Assembly: GCA_016795565.1 (NCBI GenBank) | Contig: JAEUGW010000012.1 | Location: 1-58,320 of the forward strand | DNA: 58,320 nucleotides | Direction: 5' to 3' | From: Opitutaceae bacterium | GTDB lineage: Bacteria; Verrucomicrobiota; Verrucomicrobiia; Opitutales; Opitutaceae | In this document: positions 8,101 through 16,100 of the stretch, in pieces | Position numbering within the stretch: the stretch's first letter is position 1 | Layout of the letters: each line of letters opens with the position of its first letter | Made by a program: the position numbers and the translations under genes | Notes under the pieces: generated by a model | Told to the model about the DNA's origin: nothing | The model's database searches: none | Seen by the model: the letters and a program-made list of their open reading frames with translations, nothing else

Positions 8101-8188
8101 GGAGGGCCGGGCTCCTGCCCGGCCGCGGTCGGCCGGGAGGCCGACCCTCCAATTCATTTCTGACTGGAGGCGGGGCTCCCCGCCTCCA
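8101..8188. repeat. Double-hairpin intergenic palindrome
   Basis: GGAGGG (8101) and CCCTCC (8145-8150) close a structure with two inner stems, GGCCGGGCTCCTGCCCGGCC (8105-8124) and GGTCGGCCGGGAGGCCGACC (8127-8146). A second perfect palindrome, TGGAGGCGGGGC/GCCCCGCCTCCA type, occupies 8165-8188. The cluster separates the rnhB 3' end from the kinase start, both on the minus strand. Confidence 0.8.
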
Positions 8189-8197
8189 AGAAACCCC

Positions 8198-8956
8198 TCA
8201 ATCAAACAAAATCATCTGCCCCTCGAGGTCGCGCGGCTGGGCGAAGAGCTTGCGCAGGAAACTGTCGCGGTGCACCGCGCTGCGGCCGAGCTTGAGGATG
8301 GTCTCGCGGTGCTCCTCGGTGCCGTAGCCCTTGTGCTGGGCGAACCCATAGCCGGGATGCACCTTGTCCAGCTCGTCCATCAGGCGGTCGCGCGTGACCT
8401 TGGCGATGATCGACGCCATCGCGATGCACAGCGAGCGGCCGTCCCCGCCGACGATGCCCTGATGCGGATACGGGAAGCTGCGCAACGGGAGGCCATCGAT
8501 CAGGATCTGCGCCGACACGGTCGGCCGGAAGGCCGCCTTCTCGGCGTCGCTGGCGAAGAGATCCGGCTCCGCCTTCCGGACAAAGGCGTCGGGCGGGTAG
8601 ATGCCCTCGAGCGCCCGGCGCATCGCGAGCTTGGTGGCGCCGAGGATGTTGACGGTCTCGATCTCAGCCACGGTGGCCGCGCCGTAGTTGGCGTGAATCT
8701 GGCCCTGCGCCACCAGTTCCTCGAACTCGGCGTAGAGCTCGCCGCGGTCGGCGGCGTTCAGCTGCTTGGAGTCGTTCACCCGCCCGGACTTGGTCACGGC
8801 CCAGCGACTCTCGAGAAATTCCTGGGAAACCAGCACCGCGGCCGCGACCACCGGTCCGGCGAGGGCCCCGCGGCCGGCCTCGTCCACGCCGATCAGGCCA
8901 CTGAAGCCATAGATCTGCTTCAGGTCGTATCCGCGGAGCTGGCGGCGTTTGGCCAT
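8198..8956 (-). CDS. rnhB: Ribonuclease HII
   Basis: 252 residues, a little longer than the usual 200-220. It cleaves RNA in RNA-DNA hybrids and starts ribonucleotide excision repair. Catalytic motifs are visible: VDEAGRG with Asp25-Glu26, DSKQLN, and the later Asp in KVTRDRLMDEL, with the C-terminal HKGYGTEEH and HRDSF motifs of the family. It lies 19 bases downstream of rnhC on the same strand, so the two RNase H enzymes are probably one transcript. Confidence 0.95.
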   Translation of the reverse strand: MAKRRQLRGYDLKQIYGFSGLIGVDEAGRGALAGPVVAAAVLVSQEFLESRWAVTKSGRVNDSKQLNAADRGELYAEFEELVAQGQIHANYGAATVAEIETVNILGATKLAMRRALEGIYPPDAFVRKAEPDLFASDAEKAAFRPTVSAQILIDGLPLRSFPYPHQGIVGGDGRSLCIAMASIIAKVTRDRLMDELDKVHPGYGFAQHKGYGTEEHRETILKLGRSAVHRDSFLRKLFAQPRDLEGQMILFD

Positions 8957-8975
8957 CGTCTGGATCCACCCGCCC

Positions 8976-9983
8976 TCACCGTTTCCACTCGGTCCGCTCC
9001 TTGGGCACGGGCAGCGGCAACTCGTCGAGTTTGCCCGCCTCGGACACGACCTCGTAGCAGGTGCGGAAATGCAGCTTGGCGAAGCGGCCGAGCGCCTTCG
9101 CGCCGAACTTGTCGATGAGCACGCGCGCCTGCGCCTTGGCCGGGGCGCCGGCGCCCTTCTGGAGCCTGTCGCCGAACTCGCGGGACAGGTCGCGCATGAT
9201 GCGGACGAACTCCGCCCGCGCCACGATCGAGGCGGCGGCGACCACCGGGTCCTCCTCGGCCTTGGTGCGCATCGCCAGGTTGAAGCGCTCCAGCCCGAGC
9301 TTCTTCAGCTCGCGCTGGACGAGCGGCTCCTTGGAAAACTGGTCGAGCAGGCCGCGCGGCACCCACTTGCGCTTCAGGGCGGCGTCGAGGGCGTCGGCAT
9401 GGTGCTGCGCGAGCAGGCGGTTGAGGCTGGCGTAAGGGCGGGCCATGACGCGGTTGTATTCGCCCATCTCCATGTAGCGCACCTCGGCAACGACGCCCGG
9501 CGTCGCGCGGATGAGCTCGTCGAGTTTGAGGATCTGCGTGTCCACGACCGTCTTGCTGTCGCGCACGCCGGCGGCCTGCCAGGCAAGCACGGCTTCTTTG
9601 CCGGCGATGACGGTGGCGGCCACGACCGGTCCGAAGAGGTCGCCCTTGCCGCTCTCGTCGAGGCCGGCGTGCGGCTCAAACCAGTCGGGATGCAGCACCT
9701 CATCGTAGCCGAGCTTCGGCGCGCCGGTAACCTCGGCCTCGATGACGTTCTGCACGAAATCCTCCGTCTCCTTGCCGGCCACGACGACCTTGCCGCTGGT
9801 GTAGGCGGTCACGTTGACCTTCGGGCCCTTGAAGGCGAAACGGGCATACGGCACCTCGGTCTCCTCCCAGTTCTTCCGGGCGACCGCCGCGCGCAGTTTC
9901 TCCATCTGCGCGTCGTCGAGCTTGATGGTGTAGGTGGTGATCGCCTTGGGCTTCTCTTCGGCGTCGTCGAACCGTTTGGGCAT
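8976..9983 (-). CDS. rnhC: Ribonuclease HIII
   Basis: 335 residues. The N-terminal about 90 residues form the TBP-like substrate-binding domain typical of RNase HIII (YTIKLDDAQMEKLRAAVARK, GPKVNVTAYTSGKVVVAGKE). The catalytic domain then has GLDESGKGD with Asp109, Glu110 and Asp115. It removes RNA from RNA-DNA hybrids. It lies upstream of rnhB on the same strand and is divergent from mutY. The ATG at 9983 fits the family; an upstream frame to 10019 runs into an A-rich repeat. A HII plus HIII pair is less common than HI plus HII. Confidence 0.93.
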   Translation of the reverse strand: MPKRFDDAEEKPKAITTYTIKLDDAQMEKLRAAVARKNWEETEVPYARFAFKGPKVNVTAYTSGKVVVAGKETEDFVQNVIEAEVTGAPKLGYDEVLHPDWFEPHAGLDESGKGDLFGPVVAATVIAGKEAVLAWQAAGVRDSKTVVDTQILKLDELIRATPGVVAEVRYMEMGEYNRVMARPYASLNRLLAQHHADALDAALKRKWVPRGLLDQFSKEPLVQRELKKLGLERFNLAMRTKAEEDPVVAAASIVARAEFVRIMRDLSREFGDRLQKGAGAPAKAQARVLIDKFGAKALGRFAKLHFRTCYEVVSEAGKLDELPLPVPKERTEWKR

Positions 9984-10063
9984 GGGTTTAGATGGCCACA
10001 AAAAGGAGGAAAAACACACAAAAAAGTGGCAGCCGCCCGACCGCTCGGTCTTTTTGGTTTCCC

Positions 10064-11257
10064 GTGGCCCAAACCGAGCAACTTGTCGTCCGCCGTCCGG
10101 CCTTCCAAGCCGCCCTGCACGCCTGGTATCGCGTGCACCAGCGGAAGCTGCCGTGGCGCGACGCCCCGTCGCTCTACAAGACCGTCGTGTCGGAGTTCAT
10201 GCTGCAGCAGACGCAGGTGGCGACCGTTCTCCCCTATTTCGAGCGCTGGTTGCGCGAATTGCCAGGCTTCGCCGCGCTTGCCGCCGCCCCCGAGGCCAGG
10301 GTGATGAAACTCTGGGAGGGCCTCGGCTACTACTCCCGCGCCCGCAACTTGCACAAGCTCGCCCAGGCTTACGTAGCCGCCCCGGCAAAACCGCGCACGC
10401 CGGCCGAGTGGCGCGAGTTGCCCGGCATCGGCCCATATACGGCCGCGGCCATCACGAGCATTTCGTTCGCCGAGCCCGCCGCCGTCGTGGACGGCAACGT
10501 CGTCCGCATCCTCGCCCGCCTCAGCGGCGAAGGCCGGCTCTTCCGCGACGGCACCGAGGCGGTGAAGTTTTTCACCCCGCTCGCCGACGCATTGATTGTT
10601 GGCAGGGCGCCGCGGCCGGCTTCCGCTGGCCACAAGGCGCACAACCCCGGCGAGCACAACCAGGCGATGATGGAACTCGGGGCGACGGTCTGCTTCCGGG
10701 CCAATCCCCGGTGCCCGGTCTGCCCGGTCGCGGAATTCTGCGCCGCCCGCGCAGCCGGCACGCCGGAGAAATTCCCCCGCCTCAAGCCCAAGGTCATCGA
10801 ACAAAAGACCGTCACCCGCGTCTGGTGCGAACACCGCGGCCGCCTCCTGCTCCACCGCGGCGACGCGAAGGCGAAGCGCCTCGCCGGCCTGTATGAACTG
10901 CCCGAGGCGGCCGACCTGGGGATTAAAATACCGTCATTGCGAGGAGCCCGTCAGGGCGACGAAGCAATCCAGCCGTTTCGACCGGCTCAAGGTCCCGAGC
11001 CTGCCGAGGGACTGGATCGCCACGGCGCGCTTCGCGCACCTCGCGATGACAAGACCGGGACAAACCTTCTGGCCGTGAAACGCCGCGCCATCACGCGCTT
11101 CCAGATCACGGAATCGATTTATGCCGTGAAAGCGTCAGCCGCCCTGCTCAAGCGCATCGCGCAGGACAAGGCACTCGAATGGGTGCCACTGCAACGGCTG
11201 GATCGCCTCACCCTCTCCGGCCCGCACCGGCGGTGGATAAGGGAGTTGCTGGCATGA
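10064..11257 (+). CDS. mutY: A/G-specific adenine glycosylase with repeat insertion
   Basis: About 397 residues from GTG at 10064 (an ATG at 9992 also exists in a repeat-like stretch). It removes adenine mispaired with 8-oxoguanine. Visible features are SEFMLQQTQ with catalytic Glu44, the GIGPYTAAAI hairpin, VDGNVVRIL with Asp143, and a [4Fe-4S] motif with Cys210, 217, 220 and 226. The C-terminal NUDIX-like domain (RLAGLYELPE, then RRAITRFQITES) is interrupted at residues 290-329 by an in-frame translated palindromic element (10932-11050). A second, smaller extra segment lies near residues 178-193. It may still work if the insert loops out. It starts divergently from rnhC. Confidence 0.92.
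   Translation: MAQTEQLVVRRPAFQAALHAWYRVHQRKLPWRDAPSLYKTVVSEFMLQQTQVATVLPYFERWLRELPGFAALAAAPEARVMKLWEGLGYYSRARNLHKLAQAYVAAPAKPRTPAEWRELPGIGPYTAAAITSISFAEPAAVVDGNVVRILARLSGEGRLFRDGTEAVKFFTPLADALIVGRAPRPASAGHKAHNPGEHNQAMMELGATVCFRANPRCPVCPVAEFCAARAAGTPEKFPRLKPKVIEQKTVTRVWCEHRGRLLLHRGDAKAKRLAGLYELPEAADLGIKIPSLRGARQGDEAIQPFRPAQGPEPAEGLDRHGALRAPRDDKTGTNLLAVKRRAITRFQITESIYAVKASAALLKRIAQDKALEWVPLQRLDRLTLSGPHRRWIRELLA
10932..11050. repeat. CGTCATTGCGAGG-type element inside mutY
   Basis: A 119-base element with ends GTCATTGCGAGG and CCTCGCGATGAC (11 of 12 pairing) and an inner pair GACGAAGCAATCC / GGATCGCC. Elements of this type are common as intergenic repeats in several bacterial phyla. Here it is read in frame as about 40 residues rich in Arg, Gly, Pro and Asp, with no stop codon, between two conserved blocks of MutY. 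Confidence 0.85.
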
Positions 11258-11278
11258 CCGAGCGCTGTCGCCCTGACC

Positions 11279-11581
11279 TTATCGCGGCGGCTCGCGCAGC
11301 AGCTTCGCGTCCACGATGAACGGCCCGGCCGGCAGCACGCTGGCCAGCAGGACCAGGACGGTCTTTTTCCACGGCCAGCCGTGTTCCAGCGCCGCCTGGA
11401 CCGCCGCCCACACGTAGAGCAGGAACAGGATGCCGTGCGCCATGCCGACCACGCGGACGGCGTCGGGCTCGTGCCACAGATATTTCAACGGCATCGCGAC
11501 CAACAGCAACACGAGGAAGGACACGCCCTCCCAGAAGCCGATGAAGCGGAGCCGCCCGATGCTGGTCTTGAGCCATTGCAT
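11279..11581 (-). CDS. DUF3817 family small membrane protein
   Basis: 100 residues with three hydrophobic segments (about 10-30, 44-65 and 72-90). Family motifs are RFIGFWEGVSFLVLLLVAMP, the short PLKY after helix 1, and VGMAHGILFLLYVWA. DUF3817 proteins are small inner-membrane proteins of unknown function, sometimes next to transport or nucleotide genes. It is convergent with mutY, 21 bases from its stop. Confidence 0.88.
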   Translation of the reverse strand: MQWLKTSIGRLRFIGFWEGVSFLVLLLVAMPLKYLWHEPDAVRVVGMAHGILFLLYVWAAVQAALEHGWPWKKTVLVLLASVLPAGPFIVDAKLLREPPR

Positions 11582-11654
11582 GAGGCGCCAAGGCCATCGG
11601 AGAATCGCGCGGCGTCAAGTCCCGTGGCGGGGCGCGTTATCCTTAACGCGCCGC

Positions 11655-11678
11655 GGCGGCTTGGGACAAGCCGCCCTA
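11655..11678. repeat. GTAGGGCGGCTTG palindrome at a stop codon
   Basis: GGCGGCTTG, loop GGA, CAAGCCGCC (11655-11675), followed by CTAC. On the minus strand the flanking GTAGGG supplies the TAG stop (11676-11678) of the isomerase gene. Similar elements occur at 20804-20859. It could serve as a terminator for the isomerase gene. Confidence 0.7.
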
Positions 11679-12629
11679 CCCTCCAAACTGCTTCGCGACG
11701 AGCTCGTCCACCCGTTGCTTCGAGGCCAGCACTTCCTCGGGCGTCAGGCGCGGGCTCAGCTCGATGACGAGCGTGTGCTCGGGGCGCCAGAAGCGGCTGA
11801 CCATGTCGAAATCGATCTTGCCCGAGCCGATGGGCTGGTGGTCGCGGCCCTCGGCGCTGACGTCGTGCAGGTGGAAGCCGATGGCGTTGGGCGCGTTCTT
11901 CTCCAGGTGCTCGCGGTGGTTGAGCAGGCCCATGTGCTGCTTGATCTGGGCGTGGCCGGTATCGTGCCAGTAGCCGCAGGCGTTGGGCTTGGCCATCGCG
12001 GCAATGAGGTCGGGGTGGTCGGCGTCGAGCGGCAGCTCGTCAAAGGCCTCGCGATTCTCAAAGCCCAACAAGATACCCTTCTGCTCGGCGTAGGGCAGCA
12101 ACTCGGCGAGGCCCTGCTGGGTGTTCGCCCAGTAGGGCGCCATGCGGCCCTTCAGCTTGGCCAGGGACTTGGCGAGGAGCTTCTGGTAGGTCGCATCGGC
12201 CGAGAGGTCGGTGTCGGGGCGGGCGTCCACGTAGGCGTCCAGCTTCCCGGCCGGGTTGAACCAGAAGAACTCCACCGCGCCGAGGTGCAGGACGACCTTG
12301 CGGGCCTTCACCTGCTGCGCGAAATCGATGGTGCGCTTGCTGTGGCGCATCCATTGGTCGCGCTCGCGGGCGTCGGCCGAGGAGCAGGTGTAGAGATTGG
12401 GCGCGGCGTGCGTGACGCCGGTGGGCAGCGGGCAGAAGTTGTGGCAGGAGGCCACCTTGACGACGCCTTCCTCGACGGCCTTGAGGATGCCCGGCACCAG
12501 CGTGATCCGGATGCCGTGGCTCAGCTCGACATGGTCGAAGCCCAGGGCCGCCATCTCCTTGAGCATCGCGTAACCGTCCTGATGACGGTGCGAACACCAG
12601 CAGCTGGAGATGGCGATGATCGGCTTCAT
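11676..12629 (-). CDS. Sugar phosphate isomerase/epimerase-like TIM barrel protein
   Basis: 317 residues of the xylose-isomerase-like AP endonuclease family 2 fold. Motifs are GFDHVELSHGIR, the metal-site VVLHLGAVEFF, GILLGFENREAFDELP, YWHDTGHAQ and FHLHDVSAEGRDHQPIGSG, which supply the metal-binding Glu, His and Asp residues. It probably isomerises or epimerises a keto-sugar or cyclitol. The start MKPIIAISSCW matches the family; the upstream frame is unlike it. The gene stands alone, so the substrate is unknown. Confidence 0.85.
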   Translation of the reverse strand: MKPIIAISSCWCSHRHQDGYAMLKEMAALGFDHVELSHGIRITLVPGILKAVEEGVVKVASCHNFCPLPTGVTHAAPNLYTCSSADARERDQWMRHSKRTIDFAQQVKARKVVLHLGAVEFFWFNPAGKLDAYVDARPDTDLSADATYQKLLAKSLAKLKGRMAPYWANTQQGLAELLPYAEQKGILLGFENREAFDELPLDADHPDLIAAMAKPNACGYWHDTGHAQIKQHMGLLNHREHLEKNAPNAIGFHLHDVSAEGRDHQPIGSGKIDFDMVSRFWRPEHTLVIELSPRLTPEEVLASKQRVDELVAKQFGG

Positions 12630-12755
12630 GCGGGAGAATTGCACTAGGACAGGTGACGGAGGCGAAATCAAGCCGGGGGGTTGCACCGTTGCGCCCTGCT
12701 GGGTGCCCGGTGTCTGTCCCGGGTTCTCGCGGCGCGAAACCCAGGCAGAAAATGA

Positions 12756-12787
12756 ACCGGCCGGACATCCTGCGATGTCCGGCCGGT
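12756..12787 (-). terminator. Rho-independent terminator of rpsU
   Basis: A perfect 14-base stem ACCGGCCGGACATC / GATGTCCGGCCGGT with a 4-base loop. On the minus strand it is followed by TTCATTTTCT. It lies 26 bases downstream of the rpsU stop and also separates rpsU from the isomerase promoter region. Confidence 0.8.
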
Positions 12788-12813
12788 CATAAAGAAAAAG
12801 GCTGGGCCAAGGC

Positions 12814-13011
12814 TTACTCGGCGTAACGGCGGCGCAGCATGGCGGTGAAGGCCATGACCTTGTTCTTGCGGCGCTTGCGCTCGGAGGGCTTCTCGGCGTA
12901 ACGCTTCATGCGGACATCCTTGATGATGTTCTCGCGCTCGAGCTTCTTCTTCATGCGGCGCAGCGCACGGTCGATCGGCTCGTTCTTGCGCATCTTGATC
13001 TCAATAGACAT
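12814..13011 (-). CDS. rpsU: 30S ribosomal protein S21
   Basis: 65 residues, highly basic: MSIEIKMRKNEPIDRALRRM, then RYAEKPSERKRRK. Length and the KPSERKRRK motif fit bacterial S21, which sits on the small-subunit platform near the anti-Shine-Dalgarno region of 16S rRNA. It is monocistronic here, with its own terminator, and divergent from dnaE. Confidence 0.95.
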   Translation of the reverse strand: MSIEIKMRKNEPIDRALRRMKKKLERENIIKDVRMKRYAEKPSERKRRKNKVMAFTAMLRRRYAE

Positions 13012-13168
13012 GGGAAATGGACAGGTTGGTGTTGACGAAAACGAGCACGAAGCCAGCCGCTCCGGCCACCGTCAACCCATATTTTCAAGCGTTCAACCGC
13101 CTTGTCCGCCCTGGCCTGCGCGACGGCGGAAGGATTTGCCCTACCCCATGCCAGTTTAGGACTTGCGC

Positions 13169-16100
13169 GTGCCGTCCCCGAGGGCTTCCCATACACGAAC
13201 CTTGGCGTCGCCCGACTCAGATTTCGTCCATCTCCACGTCCACAGCGACTACAGCCTGCTCGACGGGGCCTGCCGCATCGACCGCCTGCTGGACCGCGCC
13301 AACGCGCTCGGCATGAAGTCCCTGGCCCTCACCGATCACGGCAATCTCTACGGCGCGATCGAGTTCTACAACCAGGCCAGGGCGAAGGCCATCAAGCCCC
13401 TCGTCGGCTGCGAGCTTTACCTCGCCCCCGGCTCCCGGCTCGACCGCACCGGCCGCTCCGACGAGGGCAAGAGCATCTTCCACCTCGGCCTGATGTGCCG
13501 CGACCTCACCGGCTACCAGAACCTGCTCAAGATGGTCTCGGACGCCCACCTCAAGGGCTTCTATTACAAGCCGCGCACCGACCTCGAGACCCTCGCCAAA
13601 CACGCCAAGGGCCTCATCGGCTTCACCGGCTGCCTCGCCTCGCTCGTCCCCCAGCACCTGCTCAACGACAACTACGCCGAGGCGCGCAAGGCCTGCGGCC
13701 GCTTCGTCGAGATCTTCGGGCGCGAGAATTATTTCGTCGAAATCCAGGACCACGGCATCCCCGAGCAGCGCAAGGTCATCCCCGGCCTCCTCAAGCTCGG
13801 CGAGGAATTCGGCCTGACGGTCATCGCCTCGAACGACGTCCACTACGTCAACGCCGCCGACGCCGGCCCGCACGACACCCTGCTCTGCATCCAGACCGGC
13901 TCGAAGATCGCCGACGAGAACCGGATGAAATTCTCCGGCACGCAGTTCTTCCTCAAGTCGCGCGAGGAGATGGCCCGCACCTTCGCCGAGGTGCCCGAGT
14001 CCGTCACCAACACCCGGCTCGTCGCCGAGATGTGCGACCTGTCCATCCCCTTCCCCAAGGGCTCCGAGCGCTACCCGAAGTATCCGCTGCCGCCCGAGGT
14101 GAAGACCGACCGCACCGGCTACCTCAAGGAACTCTGCCTCGCGGGCCTCCAGTCGCGCTACGGCGTGGACTACGCGAAACCCGAGAAGGCGCCGGACCAG
14201 GAGCAGGCGAAAATCCTCTGCGAGCGCCTCGACTACGAGATATCCATCATCGCGAAGACCGGCTTCGTGGACTACTTCCTCGTCGTCTGGGATTTCATCC
14301 ACTGGGCTCGCGAGCATGGCATCCCCGTCGGCCCGGGCCGCGGCTCGGGTGCCGGCTGCCTCGTCGCCTACGTCCTCGGCATCACCAACCTCGACCCGCT
14401 CCGCTTCAAGCTGCTCTTCGAGCGCTTCCTGAATCCCGAGCGCGTGTCGCCGCCCGACTTCGACATCGACTTCTGCATGCGCCGCCGCGGCGAGGTCATC
14501 GACTACGTCCGCCAGAAATACGGCCACGAGTGCGTCGCCAACATCATCACCTACGGCACCCTCGGCGCCAAGGCCGTCATCCGCGACGTCTCCCGCGTCC
14601 ACGACCTGCCCTACGCCGAGGCCGACCGACTGGCCAAGATGATCCCCGACGAGCTCAACATCGAGCTCCAGGCCGCCATCGACAAGTCCGCCGAGCTGCG
14701 GAACGAATACGAGAAGAACCCCGTCGCGCGGAAGATCATGGACCAGGGCCTCGTGCTCGAGGGCATGGTCCGCAACACCGGCAAGCACGCCGCCGGCATC
14801 ATCATCACCGACCGCCCGCTCGAGGAGTTCGTCCCGCTCACCCTGCAGGAGGGCGACATCACGGTGCAGTATGACATGAACGCCGTGGGCAAGCTCGGCC
14901 TGCTGAAGATGGACTTCCTCGGCCTCAAGACGCTCACCGTCATCGCCGACGCCGTGGACAACGTCCGCCGCACCGCCGACCCGAAGTTCGACATCGAGGC
15001 CGTCGGCTTCGACGACGCAAAGACCTACGCCCTGCTCAACTCCGGCCGCACCACCGGCGTGTTCCAGCTGGAATCCGGCGGCATGCAGGCGCTCTGCCGC
15101 CAAATCGGCCTGTCCTCGATCGACGAGATCGTCGCCCTCATCGCGCTCTACCGCCCCGGCCCGATGGAGTGGATTCCCGACTACGTGCGCGGCAAGAAGG
15201 AGCCCAGCACCGTCACCTACCCGCACAAGCTCCTCGAGGAGGTCTGCCGCGAGACCTACGGTGTGATGGTTTATCAGGAGCAGGTTATGGAGGCCGCCAA
15301 GATCATCGCTGGCTACACGCTCGGCGGCGCCGACATGCTGCGCCGCGCCATGGGCAAGAAGGACGCCGAGGCCATGGCCAGGGAGCGCGCCAAGTTCGTC
15401 GAGGGCGCCGCCAAGGTGAACAAGATCGACGCCAAGACGGCCAACTCGATCTTCGACATCCTCAACAAGTTTGCCGGCTACGGCTTCAACAAGTCCCACT
15501 CCGCCGCCTACGCGGTGCTCAGCTACCAGACCGGCTACCTCAAGGCCAACTACCCGGTGCAGTTCATGGCGGCCATGCTCACCTCCGAGCTCGGCAACTC
15601 CGAAAAAGTCGCCCACTTCGTCGCCGAGTGCGAGGCGATGGGCCTCAAGGTGCTCGGCCCTGATGTCAACGAGTCGCGCACTAACTTCACCCCTGTAGGG
15701 GCGCCGCTTGACGGCGCCCGGGCGTCGTCAAGCGACGCCCCTACATTCAACGCCATCCGCTTCGGCCTCGCCGGCATCAAGGGCGTAGGCGAGCAGGCCG
15801 CGCAGAAAATCCTCGAGGAACGCGAGGCCAACGGACCGTTCAAGGATTTCGCCGACTTCACCGCCCGCGTGGATGCGCGGGCCCTCAACAAGCGCGTGCT
15901 CGAGCACCTCGTGAAGACGGGCGCCTTCGACTTCAGCGGCGCGCCCCGCAAGCAGCTCTTCGACAGCATCGACAGCGCCATCGCCGGCGCGGCAGCCCAC
16001 GCCCGCGACAAGGCCGCCGGCCAGCACTCGTTCCTCGACGCCCTCGCCGAGGAGCCGCCGAAAAAGAAGGGTGTGGGCGGGGTGCCCGCACCCCGCAACG

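Noticed and set aside
13217..15616. Very long open frame on the minus strand opposite dnaE
   Set aside because: High-GC shadow frame: its composition (Val, Glu, Gly, Leu, Asp runs) mirrors dnaE codons and it has no family motif. dnaE on the plus strand has all catalytic motifs.
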